Part shown: in pieces, positions 32,977 to 42,216 of the stretch | How positions within the stretch are numbered: the first letter of the stretch is position 1 | Layout of the letters: every line of letters begins with the position of its first letter | Assembly: GCF_025847205.1 (NCBI RefSeq) | Contig: NZ_JAOYTH010000002.1 | Coordinates: forward strand, 1-64,000 | Source: Pararhizobium sp. YC-54 | Lineage (GTDB): Bacteria; Pseudomonadota; Alphaproteobacteria; Rhizobiales; Rhizobiaceae | Length of the DNA: 64,000 bases | Reading direction: 5' to 3' | Made by a program: the position numbers and the translations under genes | The notes under the pieces: model-generated | Told to the model about the DNA's origin: nothing | Database searches by the model: none | Seen by the model: the letters and a program-made list of their open reading frames with translations, nothing else

Positions 32977-34227
32977 TTAGGCCGAGATCTTCAGAGCGCG
33001 CATCGGCTCCGGATTGTAGACACCGCCGCCAACACGCTTGGTCGTGTAGAAGTGCACGAAAGGCTTGTTGGTGAAGGGATCACGCAGGACGCGGATGCCG
33101 ACACGGTCCACGACCATGTAGGTCGCTTCCATGTCACCATAGAGCGCGACGATGTTGCCGGCCGCAATGTTCGGCATGTCGGACACTTCGACGATCGGAA
33201 CGCCGCTCAGCGTCGAAGGCTGGCCCAGAGCATAGGCAGGTTGCCACAGATAGTTGCCCTGCCCGTCCTTCAGCTTGCGCATGCCGCCAATCGACAGGCG
33301 GTTGGTGTAGAGCTTGGCATTACCGGAGAATTCGCCCGGCAGATCGTAGAACAGATCAATGAAGCCATCGGCGGTGAGAGCCGCAGCCGCACCGGAATTC
33401 TTCACCTCGATAGCGCCCCAAGGATGCTTCGCGGCGTTTGCGGCGCCGGTGACATAGGTGAGGATGCCGAACGGCTTGTTGACGCCGTCGCCGCCGACGA
33501 AGGCAATGCCCTCTTGGCGGGCAAACTCGGTATCGACTTCGTCCGAAAGCCAGACTTCGAGGTCGATCGCCGAATCGTCGAGCATCTGCTGGGAGATGGC
33601 CGGGTTTGCGTAGATTTCACCCGGCGTGAAGTCGAGCGAGGCGAGCTGCGGTGTGCTGGTGGCCGGACGCGATGCCGTTTCACCAACCCAGCCGGAGCCG
33701 ATGGCACGGTCGGTGAACAGCTTTTTGAATCCGGCCACGCTGATGGTGACGACACGGGCATTGCCACGGATCGGCGAAATCTTCTTCAACTTGCCGGTGA
33801 TGGTGCGATCCCACTCGATCGGAGCGAGATAGCCACCATCTGCGTCGGTGCCCTTGGTGATGGCTGCCGACACTGCGCCGTTGCGCATGTGGGCCTTGAA
33901 CTCCTTGACGTACTCCGGATCACCCGGAAGATCGCCGATGACGCCGGCGCCGATGTTGGCAGCGGCCAGCTTGGCGTTCATGTCGTCGAGCGCCTTCTGG
34001 AAATTGCTTTCCATCGCCGAGATCGAAGCGTTGATGCGTTCGACCTTTTCGGACACGACCACGTCGGCTTTGCCCTTCAGGCTTTCGTCGTTCGCCTTCT
34101 TGAATTCCTCAAAGGCGGCGCTGATCTGGGCCAACATGGCTTTCGGATCGTTGGCGTCAGCGCGAGGCATGGTGATGACGGCGCGCGGACGCGCGAGCGC
34201 AAAAGCGCCCGGTGCAATATGCTTCAT
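32977..34227 (-). CDS. Major capsid protein, HK97 fold
   Basis: A 416-aa HK97-type capsid protein. The N-terminal ~105 residues are a coiled-coil delta/scaffold domain (AMLAQISAAFEEFKKANDE, SAMESNFQKALDDMNAKLAA), probably removed by the protease encoded next door. The mature domain follows (TDADGGYLAPIEWDRTITGK, DLEVWLSDEVDTEFARQEG, PFGILTYVTG), ending VDRVGIRVLRDPFTNKPFVH. No separate scaffold gene is present, consistent with the fused delta domain. Confidence 0.93.
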   Translation of the reverse strand: MKHIAPGAFALARPRAVITMPRADANDPKAMLAQISAAFEEFKKANDESLKGKADVVVSEKVERINASISAMESNFQKALDDMNAKLAAANIGAGVIGDLPGDPEYVKEFKAHMRNGAVSAAITKGTDADGGYLAPIEWDRTITGKLKKISPIRGNARVVTISVAGFKKLFTDRAIGSGWVGETASRPATSTPQLASLDFTPGEIYANPAISQQMLDDSAIDLEVWLSDEVDTEFARQEGIAFVGGDGVNKPFGILTYVTGAANAAKHPWGAIEVKNSGAAAALTADGFIDLFYDLPGEFSGNAKLYTNRLSIGGMRKLKDGQGNYLWQPAYALGQPSTLSGVPIVEVSDMPNIAAGNIVALYGDMEATYMVVDRVGIRVLRDPFTNKPFVHFYTTKRVGGGVYNPEPMRALKISA

Positions 34228-34239
34228 GATGATGTCCTC

Positions 34240-35184
34240 TCAGGAACGAAGCGTGGATAGGAGGCCGGTAAGTCCCGACCAGTCTTCAGCGCCAGCGCCG
34301 GGCGTGGCTTCAAGGGCAGCGCCTGGCGTGCCTTTGATCTTGGAAAGGCGAGCGCGAGCATCGCTGCGCGACATACCCGCCGAGACGAGGGAAAGTTCCA
34401 TCGCCCGAATTTCGTTGAGGTCGCGGTCGGCTGCCTGCGCCTTTGCGTCAACCGTGATGGCATCCGAGGACAGTAGAGCATCGGCAAAACCGCGCTCGAT
34501 CGCTTGTGAGCCGGACATGTAGGTTTCGGCGTCCATCCATTTGGCGATGTCCTTTGCCGCGCTGCCCGAGCGCGCGGCATAGACATCGACCATCGCCTGG
34601 TCGAACGGAGCAAGCCATGTGGCCGTTTCCTGCATATCGTGGCGGTTACCCACGGCCAAAACCCAACAATTGTGGATCATAATGAAAGACGCTGCACCGA
34701 CCTCGATCGTGTCACCCGCCATGGCAATGATCGATGCGGCCGAAGCCGCCATGCCCATGACCTTGATCGTGATCGGCTGCGAATGCTCGCGAAGGACATT
34801 GTAGATCGCAATCCCTTCGAACATGTCGCCTCCCGGCGAGTTGAGATGGATCTCGACCGGACGCTGCCCAATGGCGCGCAACTGGGAAGCCACTTTCTTG
34901 GCCGTAATACCCCCGCCCGACCAGTAATCCTCCCCGACGATGTCGAACATCGTGATGACGTTGTCACCTGCCTCCAGCGCGCGAATGCCGGCGGCATCGT
35001 CGGCCCACTTGTCCATGACCGACGGCTTGGTAAGGGCCGCGACGTCACGATTGGCGGGTACCGGCAGTGCGCCCGGCCGGGTTTTGGCGTATGGCCGCCC
35101 AGTGACACCGCGCGGGGGCTTGGCAACGCCGCTTCCGATCACGACCGCCGAAGGCTTCGTCCCGACTGGCTTACTCGTCATCAT
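34240..35184 (-). CDS. Prohead protease, ClpP-type (S14)
   Basis: A 314-aa protease. The ClpP-fold triad is visible: Ser in KVMGMAASAASIIAMAG, His in SFIMIHNCWVLAVG, and an Asp further on (MDAETYMSGSQAIERGFAD segment). PVEIHLNSPGGDMFEGIAIY is the oxyanion-loop strand. In HK97-like phages this enzyme cuts the capsid delta domain. The start ATG (35184) lies inside the portal stop region with GAGGAAAACG upstream; a 21-codon arginine-rich extension is rejected. Confidence 0.9.
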   Translation of the reverse strand: MMTSKPVGTKPSAVVIGSGVAKPPRGVTGRPYAKTRPGALPVPANRDVAALTKPSVMDKWADDAAGIRALEAGDNVITMFDIVGEDYWSGGGITAKKVASQLRAIGQRPVEIHLNSPGGDMFEGIAIYNVLREHSQPITIKVMGMAASAASIIAMAGDTIEVGAASFIMIHNCWVLAVGNRHDMQETATWLAPFDQAMVDVYAARSGSAAKDIAKWMDAETYMSGSQAIERGFADALLSSDAITVDAKAQAADRDLNEIRAMELSLVSAGMSRSDARARLSKIKGTPGAALEATPGAGAEDWSGLTGLLSTLRS

Positions 35185-36496
35185 CGTTTTCCTCGACAGG
35201 TTTCTTTGGCTTCGACGGCTTTGGTTTGGCCTCCGGCTCCGGCTCAATCGGTGGGCCGTTGTGGCCCATCATCGGATTGACCGGCGCCTCGCGTTCCGGA
35301 AGGTCCATGACATCGCGCACTTCGTCGTAGTGCATCCATGGCTGATGCCCGCCGGCACCGAGCGCCTTTGCGAAGTAGTCGGCCTGATCTTTAAGAGACC
35401 CGCGCAGCAGCGCGCCCGGATTGAACTTTGCCTCGTAGATTTCCGCGTCGCCATCATCGAGCAACGACCGTTCGATCGCCTGCTGCCATGCTTCGAACCA
35501 CGGCCCGAGCGCATAGGCGACAAAGAACTGGCCCAGCGCCTCGATGCCCGAACCCCAGCTGGTTTCGTCCACCATCAGCAGCGGCCGAGGAACGCCGGTC
35601 ACACGGGCAATTTCTTCGACCTGCAGCTTGCGCAACTCTGCCATCTGCGCGTCACGAGCATTCGAACCTATCGCCTTGTAATCGGTGTCGCCTTCCAGCA
35701 GCGGCGTCTTGCCGGCGTTGTCGGCGCCCATGTAGCGTTCGGCCCACGACTCCTTCAGGCGGTTAAAGGCCTCTTCGCTAAGCTCGGCTTTCGAGATCAG
35801 CACGCCATCGACGAAGGCGCCGTTCTTGAAGATGCGACCGGCTGCGAGCTCCGCACTCAGCGCCAAGCCGATTGCCTCGCGAGCCTGCTCGACCAGCGAG
35901 AACCCATGGATGCCATCGAGCGACAGGCCGCGCAGATGGAAGATGTCGCTTGCCGCGTAGACGATCTTGCCGCCAACGGTTGGCTGGTACTCGTAGCGCA
36001 GCGTCCAGTCTGCCTGCATGGTCACATGCATTCGGCGCGAATCCAGCGGCACCAGACGGACGATCATTTTTTTGCCGGTGCGAATGCTGAAGCTGCGCAC
36101 GATGAGCGCGTAGGCATCCTTGTGGACCAGAGCCCGCAATTGCATGGTGGCCCGGAAATCGAATGCCGTCTGCCAATCGTTCGGCCGGCGGTGGATGACG
36201 CGGTAAAGCGGATGCGCGGTCGCCTTTTTCTTGGTCGCCTTTTCGATCAAATGGCATGGCAGCATGCCGATGGCGTTCGAGATCAGGCTGACCGCACGAA
36301 ACATCGATGGGTTCCGCAATGCGGATTCGACATTCACCGGCATACCGGTTGCGGACAGCAGTCCTTCCTTAAGGAACTCGATCACCCGTGGGTCGGTCGT
36401 GGAGAGAAACAGGCCGGCCTCCCCGTGCGAGGCATTGACCTGGCGCGCAGGTACCGCGCTGCGCGCACCCCATTTGAATAGGTCTCGCACTCCCAT
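35171..36496 (-). CDS. Portal protein, HK97 family
   Basis: A 441-aa portal protein that forms the dodecameric DNA channel at one capsid vertex. Signatures: YRVIHRRPNDWQTAFDFRAT, ALIVRSFSIRTGKKMIVRLV, VGGKIVYAASDIFHLRGLSL, and EEIARVTGVPRPLLMVDE near 270-290. The C-terminus is proline- and acid-rich (KPSKPKKPVEENDDDE). Overlaps the protease start by 14 bp and follows the terminase at a one-base overlap. Confidence 0.92.
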   Translation of the reverse strand: MGVRDLFKWGARSAVPARQVNASHGEAGLFLSTTDPRVIEFLKEGLLSATGMPVNVESALRNPSMFRAVSLISNAIGMLPCHLIEKATKKKATAHPLYRVIHRRPNDWQTAFDFRATMQLRALVHKDAYALIVRSFSIRTGKKMIVRLVPLDSRRMHVTMQADWTLRYEYQPTVGGKIVYAASDIFHLRGLSLDGIHGFSLVEQAREAIGLALSAELAAGRIFKNGAFVDGVLISKAELSEEAFNRLKESWAERYMGADNAGKTPLLEGDTDYKAIGSNARDAQMAELRKLQVEEIARVTGVPRPLLMVDETSWGSGIEALGQFFVAYALGPWFEAWQQAIERSLLDDGDAEIYEAKFNPGALLRGSLKDQADYFAKALGAGGHQPWMHYDEVRDVMDLPEREAPVNPMMGHNGPPIEPEPEAKPKPSKPKKPVEENDDDE

Positions 36497-38346
36497 TAGC
36501 CAACCATCCTCACGCCACGCTTCTCGTAAGGCGACTTCTTGGGCTCATCCATTTCGTTGTCAGCGGCACCGACGCCCATCGCTATCGTCACCATGCCGTC
36601 AATCCTTCCGCGCGAGCGCTTTTTGTCAAAGGCCCGGTTTTTCTGGCCATCAGTATCGAGATGCGCGTTCGCAGCGCAGGAATAGGTGACCGGCGACGCG
36701 GCTATGGTCACAGTCTTCGCCAGGATACGATCCTCAAGGCGCTCGATTGAGCGGGGCATCGTGAGCTGTTTGTCTTCGAAAACGACACGGGTGCCTTGGG
36801 CATGACTGACAAGTTTCAATCCGATGCCCTGCGGCTTATCTGGCCCGGCATACTTCCAGACCGGGAAACCGATCTGCTCGCAAGCTGCAATGAAATCCGC
36901 CATGCCGGCCACGTCGAAGGCCATGAATTCGACAGCCTGCTCTGAATAGATGCGCTTAACTTCGGCCGCGACGAATGTCTTATCGATCACCGCACCGGGC
37001 ACCGCCGTTAATGTGACGTTCGGATCGGCCGCCCACTGTTCGTATGGGGCATTGTCTGCCAGGCCGCGTTCCTTGATCCGCTCCTGCGTCGTCCAGTACC
37101 AGGTCTTGCAGTGCAGATGACCTTCGACGTCTTCCCACGTCACCGTCAGCGCCGTCAGGTCGTTCTTCTGCGACAGGTCCAGCGAAAGCCAGCACTTACA
37201 GCCCTTCAGCTTCGCCTCGTCGACAACGCCCTGGACGTCGGCCCAGGCTTCCTCGGCAATCCAGAATTCGGTCGAGCCAATCGGGATGCCCATGTAGAGG
37301 CGCTTGACCGAAAACGAGGTCGAAAGCAGCACCTTGGCGGTCGCCACTTCGCCGCGGATATTCTCCACCGGGAATGTCACGCCAAGCGCCGGCATAGCCT
37401 TCGGCCAGCAGCTTTCATTGTCAAAGACGTTCGCGCGGTCGGCTTTGTCCACGCGGGCGATGAAGGCAAAAGCCTCATCGTCCTTGATCTCGCCCTTGGC
37501 TACTTTCTGGTAGAACTCCGAATACTCAGTACCGACGATCTGCGACGATGCGGGCGTGTTCGTGCCCAGCAGCATCAGCGCGTCACCCGGCATCTTCGCC
37601 AGCGCCCGCTTCCATGTTTCGATCGACGTGTTCGTCTTGAATTCGTGGATCTCGTCGGCCGCCACCATAATCGGACGCGGCCCGTTGATCGCCTCGCCGT
37701 TCGCCAGCGCCTGAAACTTGCTGCCTGTCTCCGGAAACTCAATCTTCCACGCATTGTCACCGGTGCCGCGAATGATGACCTCGCCGCGCGATTCCAGCGT
37801 GTCGGTCTCGAACTCGTCGGCGCCCGGAATGTTGGCCTGGCACATAGCCACAGCATCACGGAACAGAACGTTCGCCGTGTTCTTGTCCTGGCCGATGGAA
37901 TAAACTTCAGCACGCTTCACGCCATAGAAGCCACCCATGTAAAGGCCGATCGCGGCCATCCACGGGCTCTTCGCCTGGCCTTTTCCTGTCTCCACCCAAC
38001 CAGAGCGGAACCGCATCCGCCCGCTGTCCTTGCGCCAACCGAACAGATTGCCGGTGCAGAACATATGCCAGGGCAAAAGGTTGAACGGTCTGCCCTCGTG
38101 CGATCCTGCCGTGATCGATAGCACTGCCGGAGAAAACCCGATGGCACGCGCCGCGATTTCCGGTCTCCAGTGAAGGCCTCGTTTCTGGCCGTCTCTGATA
38201 TCTTTCAGATGCCTTTCAACCGCCGCCGCGTGGTGCTCTCCTGCGATGATCTTCCCGGCCAGCACATCCGACGCATACTGACTGGTCGGATCACCCGGAA
38301 ACTGGCTTGAGGTAGCTATCCGCCGCGCGGGAGGTTTTCTTACCAC
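36496..38346 (-). CDS. Terminase large subunit
   Basis: A 616-aa packaging ATPase and nuclease. A terminase-type Walker A variant lies at ~117-128 (WVETGKGQAKSP), a Walker B at IMVAADEIHEF near 225, and a motif III-like AKMPGDALMLLGTNTPA. The C-terminal RNase H-type nuclease begins at CWLSLDLSQKNDLTALTV near 380 with its first catalytic Asp. HK97/P27-associated family, which usually packages from cos ends. Overlaps the small subunit by 56 bp. Confidence 0.92.
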   Translation of the reverse strand: MVRKPPARRIATSSQFPGDPTSQYASDVLAGKIIAGEHHAAAVERHLKDIRDGQKRGLHWRPEIAARAIGFSPAVLSITAGSHEGRPFNLLPWHMFCTGNLFGWRKDSGRMRFRSGWVETGKGQAKSPWMAAIGLYMGGFYGVKRAEVYSIGQDKNTANVLFRDAVAMCQANIPGADEFETDTLESRGEVIIRGTGDNAWKIEFPETGSKFQALANGEAINGPRPIMVAADEIHEFKTNTSIETWKRALAKMPGDALMLLGTNTPASSQIVGTEYSEFYQKVAKGEIKDDEAFAFIARVDKADRANVFDNESCWPKAMPALGVTFPVENIRGEVATAKVLLSTSFSVKRLYMGIPIGSTEFWIAEEAWADVQGVVDEAKLKGCKCWLSLDLSQKNDLTALTVTWEDVEGHLHCKTWYWTTQERIKERGLADNAPYEQWAADPNVTLTAVPGAVIDKTFVAAEVKRIYSEQAVEFMAFDVAGMADFIAACEQIGFPVWKYAGPDKPQGIGLKLVSHAQGTRVVFEDKQLTMPRSIERLEDRILAKTVTIAASPVTYSCAANAHLDTDGQKNRAFDKKRSRGRIDGMVTIAMGVGAADNEMDEPKKSPYEKRGVRMVG

Positions 38347-38722
38347 GCGTCACCTTCGTTACCTTGCCGCGTCGTGCCGGCGCTATTCCAAGCTCTGCTT
38401 CGATGACGCGGATCGCTTCGTCGGCCTGCCGCATGACCGACCAATGTGGATTCCACTGCCCAACCTTGGCCCGCTTGCCCTTCAGCACCGGACCGTGTTC
38501 GGCAACGTGTTTTGAGGAGCGGTCATACTGGACGCGGAACTCTACGAGCCGCTTGATCGCGTGTCCGTTCGACACTGCCAGCGTGTTGGCCTCGCGCAAC
38601 TCGTTCAGCACGATCGTCCACTGCTCATGCGCTTCGAGGATGTCGAACTCGTCAGTATAGATGGAAGCCCAATCAGGCTCAGGTGGCACGCCGTCGCCGC
38701 CGAGAACTGGTGAAAGTGTCAT
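38291..38722 (-). CDS. Terminase small subunit (P27 family)
   Basis: A 143-aa DNA-recognition subunit. The arrangement FDILEAHEQWTIVLNELREA, LVEFRVQYDRSSKHVAEHGP, then NPHWSVMRQADEAIRVIEAELG is the P27-family pattern, followed by a basic tail (ARRGKVTKVTRGKKTSRAAD) that should contact DNA. Heads the late operon. Confidence 0.85.
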   Translation of the reverse strand: MTLSPVLGGDGVPPEPDWASIYTDEFDILEAHEQWTIVLNELREANTLAVSNGHAIKRLVEFRVQYDRSSKHVAEHGPVLKGKRAKVGQWNPHWSVMRQADEAIRVIEAELGIAPARRGKVTKVTRGKKTSRAADSYLKPVSG

Positions 38723-38786
38723 AAAGATACCCTTCGCCGTCAGGTACAGCCGCGGCGCGCGCTATTCGCTGCAGCGCAGCTATTTT

Positions 38787-39455
38787 TTAGGGTGGATCGA
38801 TGCCGTTCACTTTATCGAAAAGAAATGTGATCGCATAAATGCTCAAGGTGCCGTAATGCGCGAGAAAAAATAGCAACGCGAAAACCGTGATTGAAGTAAT
38901 GCGATCACTCCATGACCCGAGCAGAAGTGCGAAATTTATGCCCGTGGAAATGACATATACCAAAATGAAAGCAATTCCGATTGAACACAGATATCCGAAC
39001 AGCAAGCAAGTGTACTGGCGTAGCGTCAGTGTTTGGAAAGAGAACGAATTATCGGCATTGCTCCAAACTTTTAACTGCGCAGCCACACCTTTTAACTGCT
39101 CGTCAAGGCCGCCTCGTGCGAACGTCGCGACTGCAGCGAGTGCAGCGAGATGGAAGGGAACGACAAAAACCATGAACTGGAAGAGACTTCCCGACAGCTT
39201 CGAGAGGAAATCGTCTGCGAACAAAGCATGCTGCAACTCAAACAGCACTAATCCCAGCGTAGCAAAACTCGCGGGCAGAACAAGCTCATAGACACGCTTA
39301 GAGCGCCAAAAGGAATCGTGCCCTGTAATGGACAAAAACCGAAAGCAGGCAAGTAGCTCGCGCAGCCACCAAAGCATGCTTATGTCCAATTCTTGGAGTT
39401 CTGGATCGCTGCTTTCGCTGCTTTCAGGAAGGGCTTTTGCAGCTCGGAATAGCAT
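38787..39455 (-). CDS. Four-helix membrane protein, partner in two-gene cargo module
   Basis: A 222-aa protein with four predicted membrane helices (LPASFATLGLVLFELQHALF, FQFMVFVVPFHLAALAAVAT, LFGYLCSIGIAFILVYVIST, and one ending TLSIYAITFLF). The ATG at 39455 overlaps the preceding gene by 76 bp; an ATG at 39377, two bases past the preceding stop, is a good alternative (196 aa). It pairs with the gene at 39380-40381 and is visibly more AT-rich than the terminase genes. Resembles the layout, not the sequence, of two-gene defence modules with a four-helix membrane component. No family recognised. Confidence 0.65.
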   Translation of the reverse strand: MLFRAAKALPESSESSDPELQELDISMLWWLRELLACFRFLSITGHDSFWRSKRVYELVLPASFATLGLVLFELQHALFADDFLSKLSGSLFQFMVFVVPFHLAALAAVATFARGGLDEQLKGVAAQLKVWSNADNSFSFQTLTLRQYTCLLFGYLCSIGIAFILVYVISTGINFALLLGSWSDRITSITVFALLFFLAHYGTLSIYAITFLFDKVNGIDPP

Positions 39456-40381
39456 TCGACCGCTCCATGCCCGACATCGGCAATATGGATGGTCTTACAA
39501 TATCGCATATCCGATTCCTCGACCTGATCAATCTGCAGCATCCTGGTATTGTGATGATTGCCTCCCTCATCGATCAGTTCCAGGTTCAAGCCTTCGAACT
39601 CCACAGACGACAATAAGCCCCGCATCGAATCAATCGCTGCTCGAACTTTGCTGAAATCCTCGGTGGGAGCAATCTGCGCCGTCAAAGATACGTTTACTCG
39701 CTGCACCTGTGGAGCGGACGCTTCTCCCTTAAAATTTGGGATGCCCCTTACGAGCTTGAAGCCTCCGATCTTGCCACTCTCCAAGTCGTTTTTAAGGCTT
39801 GCATTCTGCTGGGGATTGAAGCGCACGGTCGGCCGATACGCAATCGACTCTTGCTTCTCCCTTGCGCTTCTTCTGCGTTTCTCGGCAACGAACTCAGAGG
39901 GGAATTCGTCAGCGTACCTCGCAAGTAGGTTGGTCAAAAAATCTCGCGCAAGTGTTTTGCTCAAGCCGGTTGTACGCTCGATCGCCATCCGATGTCGCCC
40001 TTGGTCGGTACCGCTGGCAATAGACGCTTTTGATATGATCACATGGGATGACGCGCCTGGCACGTCGCCCACATCTTGAGGAGATACTGGTTTTACGATC
40101 CTGGTTTTCGGGTTCACAAAGCTTGGCAGCGTTCTACCCGGATCTCCGCGAACGAGCAGGAGGCTGAAGAAATCTTTTTCATCACTTAGCTCTGAGATGT
40201 AGACCGCGTTCGTCTCGTCAATTTTGCCCTCAGCCAACTTCCCACCTGTTGTTATGTAGGAAATAGCGTCGTCCTTCTCGACATAATACTTACAAACCTT
40301 AATAAGCACTTCGAGATGGACATCCGTGCTCACAGCCGGGTGACGCCCCATCGCAAGCTTCATTAAATGCAGATACTGAGA
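39380..40381 (-). CDS. Unknown soluble protein, first gene of two-gene cargo module
   Basis: A 333-aa protein. TTG 40381 is chosen because GGGGAG lies just upstream; a TTG at 40453 adds 24 residues with no ribosome site. N-terminal alpha/beta region (VLIKVCKYYVEKDDAISYIT, then AVYISELSDEKDFFSLLLVRG) followed by HRMAIERTTGLSKTLARDFL, helix-rich, and a basic stretch (EKRRRSAREKQES). The C-terminal half is strand-rich (VNVSLTAQIAPTEDFSKVRA). No enzymatic motif found. Coupled to the membrane protein downstream and inserted between the terminase and the HNH gene. A candidate defence or exclusion component. Confidence 0.7.
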   Translation of the reverse strand, partial: SQYLHLMKLAMGRHPAVSTDVHLEVLIKVCKYYVEKDDAISYITTGGKLAEGKIDETNAVYISELSDEKDFFSLLLVRGDPGRTLPSFVNPKTRIVKPVSPQDVGDVPGASSHVIISKASIASGTDQGRHRMAIERTTGLSKTLARDFLTNLLARYADEFPSEFVAEKRRRSAREKQESIAYRPTVRFNPQQNASLKNDLESGKIGGFKLVRGIPNFKGEASAPQVQRVNVSLTAQIAPTEDFSKVRAAIDSMRGLLSSVEFEGLNLELIDEGGNHHNTRMLQIDQVEESDMRYCKTIHIADVGHGAVECYSELQKPFLKAAKAAIQNSKNWT

Positions 40382-40688
40382 CAACGCGCTCCCCCGATTT
40401 TTAGCCCTTCGGCATAAAATCAGGAAAAACAAGAAACGCGAGTCATTTTTCAACCTATGGCTTAGCTAACCCAATGTTTTAGGGTTATCCCCTACGGGGA
40501 TGGGCGACATCCCCCCTCCCCAAATTTGGCTTCAGTGCGAACGACTGCCCCAGCCGGTCAGGGTCCCGGTGGCCTCCAGACTTTCCATACCCCCCCTTAC
40601 CCATCCGCTTAGCTTGGGCTTAGTCAGGGTGATTTCGGGGGAACCAGAGAGTCTCCTTCATCGTTCCTTCTTAGCAAGGAGAACAGAC
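40382..40688. other. Gene-free stretch; possible cos region
   Basis: About 300 bp between the cargo module and the DUF3606 gene. It holds a perfect small palindrome ATCCCC-TAC-GGGGAT (40487-40501) and unusual C- and G-runs (40508-40518, 40590-40597). In cos-type HK97-like phages the packaging site lies between the HNH gene and the terminase, which is where this is. No cohesive-end motif can be proven by eye. Confidence 0.35.
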
Positions 40689-40871
40689 ATGGCCGACGCC
40701 AAGACCAAACCCTCGACCGAGAAGAGACCTCTATCTCCCAGTGGAAGCTATGACGTGGCGTACTTTGCGAAGAAGCATGGTCTATCCATAAAGGATGCAC
40801 TGCGTCTGATTAAAGCCCACGGATCGGATAGGGATGCAGCCGATCGCGCCGCCCAGAGGTTCCACCACTAA
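40689..40871 (+). CDS. DUF3606 protein
   Basis: A 60-aa protein at ATG 40689 with AAGGAG upstream. SGSYDVAYFAKKHGLSIKDA then RDAADRAAQRF is the DUF3606 pattern (aromatic-x-KK-x-G helix pair). Paralogue of 13421-13576 in the left arm. Common, uncharacterised in rhizobia. Convergent with the HNH gene, overlapping by four bases at the stops. Confidence 0.72.
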   Translation: MADAKTKPSTEKRPLSPSGSYDVAYFAKKHGLSIKDALRLIKAHGSDRDAADRAAQRFHH

Positions 40872-41260
40872 CGTCGGGCCGACGTCTTCCTGTTCCATGG
40901 GTGCGTAGGGTCGAGCGGACGGCCGTCGATATCGGTGCCGCTTCGGACCTTGCCACTCTCTTCCTGCTGGATCCTGATGTCATGGTGGTCGGGACAGGCG
41001 ACCTCCCAGTTGAGCCTATCCCAGAACAGTTGCTTGTCGCCCTTATGGGCTATGCGGTGGTTGACGACTAGGTGCATGCGCTTGAAGTTCGTCTGGGGCG
41101 ATCCATCCATGCGTAGGTGACCGGCGTTCAATATGCCTTGTTCCTTGCAGCGCTCGCAGAACTGGTTCTCTGGCAGTGCGAGGAATGCTGACCTAGCCTT
41201 CTGCCATTGATAGCCATATCTACGCTTAGCGGCTGATGTCCTTGCGTCATGCTTGGCCAT
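40868..41260 (-). CDS. HNH endonuclease
   Basis: A 130-aa protein. FCERCKEQGILNAGHLRMD supplies the zinc cysteines and LVVNHRIAHKGDKQLFWDRL the first His and Asn of the HNH motif; CPDHHDIRIQQE the last. In HK97-like phages the HNH protein associates with terminase and is required for cos cleavage. Start ATG 41260 excludes 15 upstream codons. Located upstream of the terminase as expected, though separated from it by the cargo module. Confidence 0.85.
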   Translation of the reverse strand: MAKHDARTSAAKRRYGYQWQKARSAFLALPENQFCERCKEQGILNAGHLRMDGSPQTNFKRMHLVVNHRIAHKGDKQLFWDRLNWEVACPDHHDIRIQQEESGKVRSGTDIDGRPLDPTHPWNRKTSARR

Positions 41261-41366
41261 GGCGCGTTCCCGCCTTCTGACCGTGCATACTTCGACCCCA
41301 CCCAAAATGCGTCTCGACTCTTGATTGCATTGATGCTCACATCCACCGGCAGCTTAGGGGGACATC

Positions 41367-41501
41367 TTGAAACACCTGAAATCTTTGATTGCGGCCGCCT
41401 TGCTGGTCGCCTGCTCGACAACAGCGTTCGCCCACAGCGGCGGGACGGATGAAAACGGCTGCCACTACAATCGGAAAACCGGCGACCATCACTGTCACTA
41501 G
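41367..41501 (+). CDS. Small exported YHYH-type protein
   Basis: A 44-aa protein from TTG 41367, with AGGGGG eight bases upstream. Signal sequence MKHLKSLIAAALLVAC (a lipobox-like VAC-S may make it a lipoprotein), then AHSGGTDENGCHYNRKTGDH-HCH, the short His/Cys motif of YHYH-domain proteins found in phages and exported bacterial proteins. Possible metal binding; role unknown. Confidence 0.6.
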   Translation: MKHLKSLIAAALLVACSTTAFAHSGGTDENGCHYNRKTGDHHCH

Positions 41502-41598
41502 GCTCTAGATGGCCGCCAAATCTGGGCACGAGCACCAATCGGCTGGCTCGATGAACGGACCTGCGTTGAAATATTGGCTCGCATTTTGGGAAACAAAA

Positions 41599-41625
41599 AA
41601 GGCCGGGGCGAAACCGCACCGACCT
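41599..41625 (-). terminator. Rho-independent terminator for the 41799-42050 gene
   Basis: On the - strand a stem of ten pairs in twelve (AAGGTCGGTGCG / CGCCCCGGCCTT) with a short loop, followed by a run of T. It lies 175 bp downstream of the - strand gene. The rest of 41502-41798 shows no gene. Confidence 0.55.
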
Positions 41626-41798
41626 TCCTCACTATCGCCTACTACACCAGTGCCAGTACATCCGTGGTCAAAAGTCTAAAGCGATATCCGGTCATAGCGA
41701 ACGTCCGCGAATTTGGTGGGACGCTTCAAGAGCCATGCCGTTGACTGTCATATAAGCAGCCATTGTGTTCAAACCAAGTTGAGCGACTCAAAACGCGC

Positions 41799-42050
41799 TC
41801 AGGATAGCGGTGAGTAAAATTCCTGTTCAGCATCACCTGTGTCATCGGCTACCCCAAGCAGCGCGACTAACGCATCTCTTTCTGGGCCTGTCGCAGCATT
41901 CAAAAAGGCTTGCACCTCACTGCGTGTTTCGTGACCACCGGAAGCATCATTCGCTCGGTGAAGTACAAAAGTTCTCCGCGATTGCTCGTCCTTGCCGAGA
42001 AACCATCGATCACCGTTAGAGCTCGACGAGAATTCCTGTAGGCTTTCCAT
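41799..42050 (-). CDS. Small rhizobial protein of unknown function
   Basis: An 83-aa protein beginning MESLQEFSSSSNGDRWFLGK; GAGGA precedes the ATG. The pattern D-RWFLGKDE...TFVLHRANDASGGHETRS is one I associate with short conserved rhizobial proteins, found on chromosomes and plasmids as well as in phages. Acidic C-terminus. Function unknown. Confidence 0.6.
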   Translation of the reverse strand: MESLQEFSSSSNGDRWFLGKDEQSRRTFVLHRANDASGGHETRSEVQAFLNAATGPERDALVALLGVADDTGDAEQEFYSPLS

Positions 42051-42216
42051 GCTTCATGTCCTCGGTTGGAGATGAATATGGGGCACCTTTGATAGGATTG
42101 CGAGGCAAAAGCTGCCAGGTGACAAATCGGGCGGCTTGCCTTTGGCGAGCACCTGAGCGAACTTCTCGTGCCGGGCGTTTTTCAGGACTGGCATGTTTCA
42201 ACCCTGGAAGGGTGAT

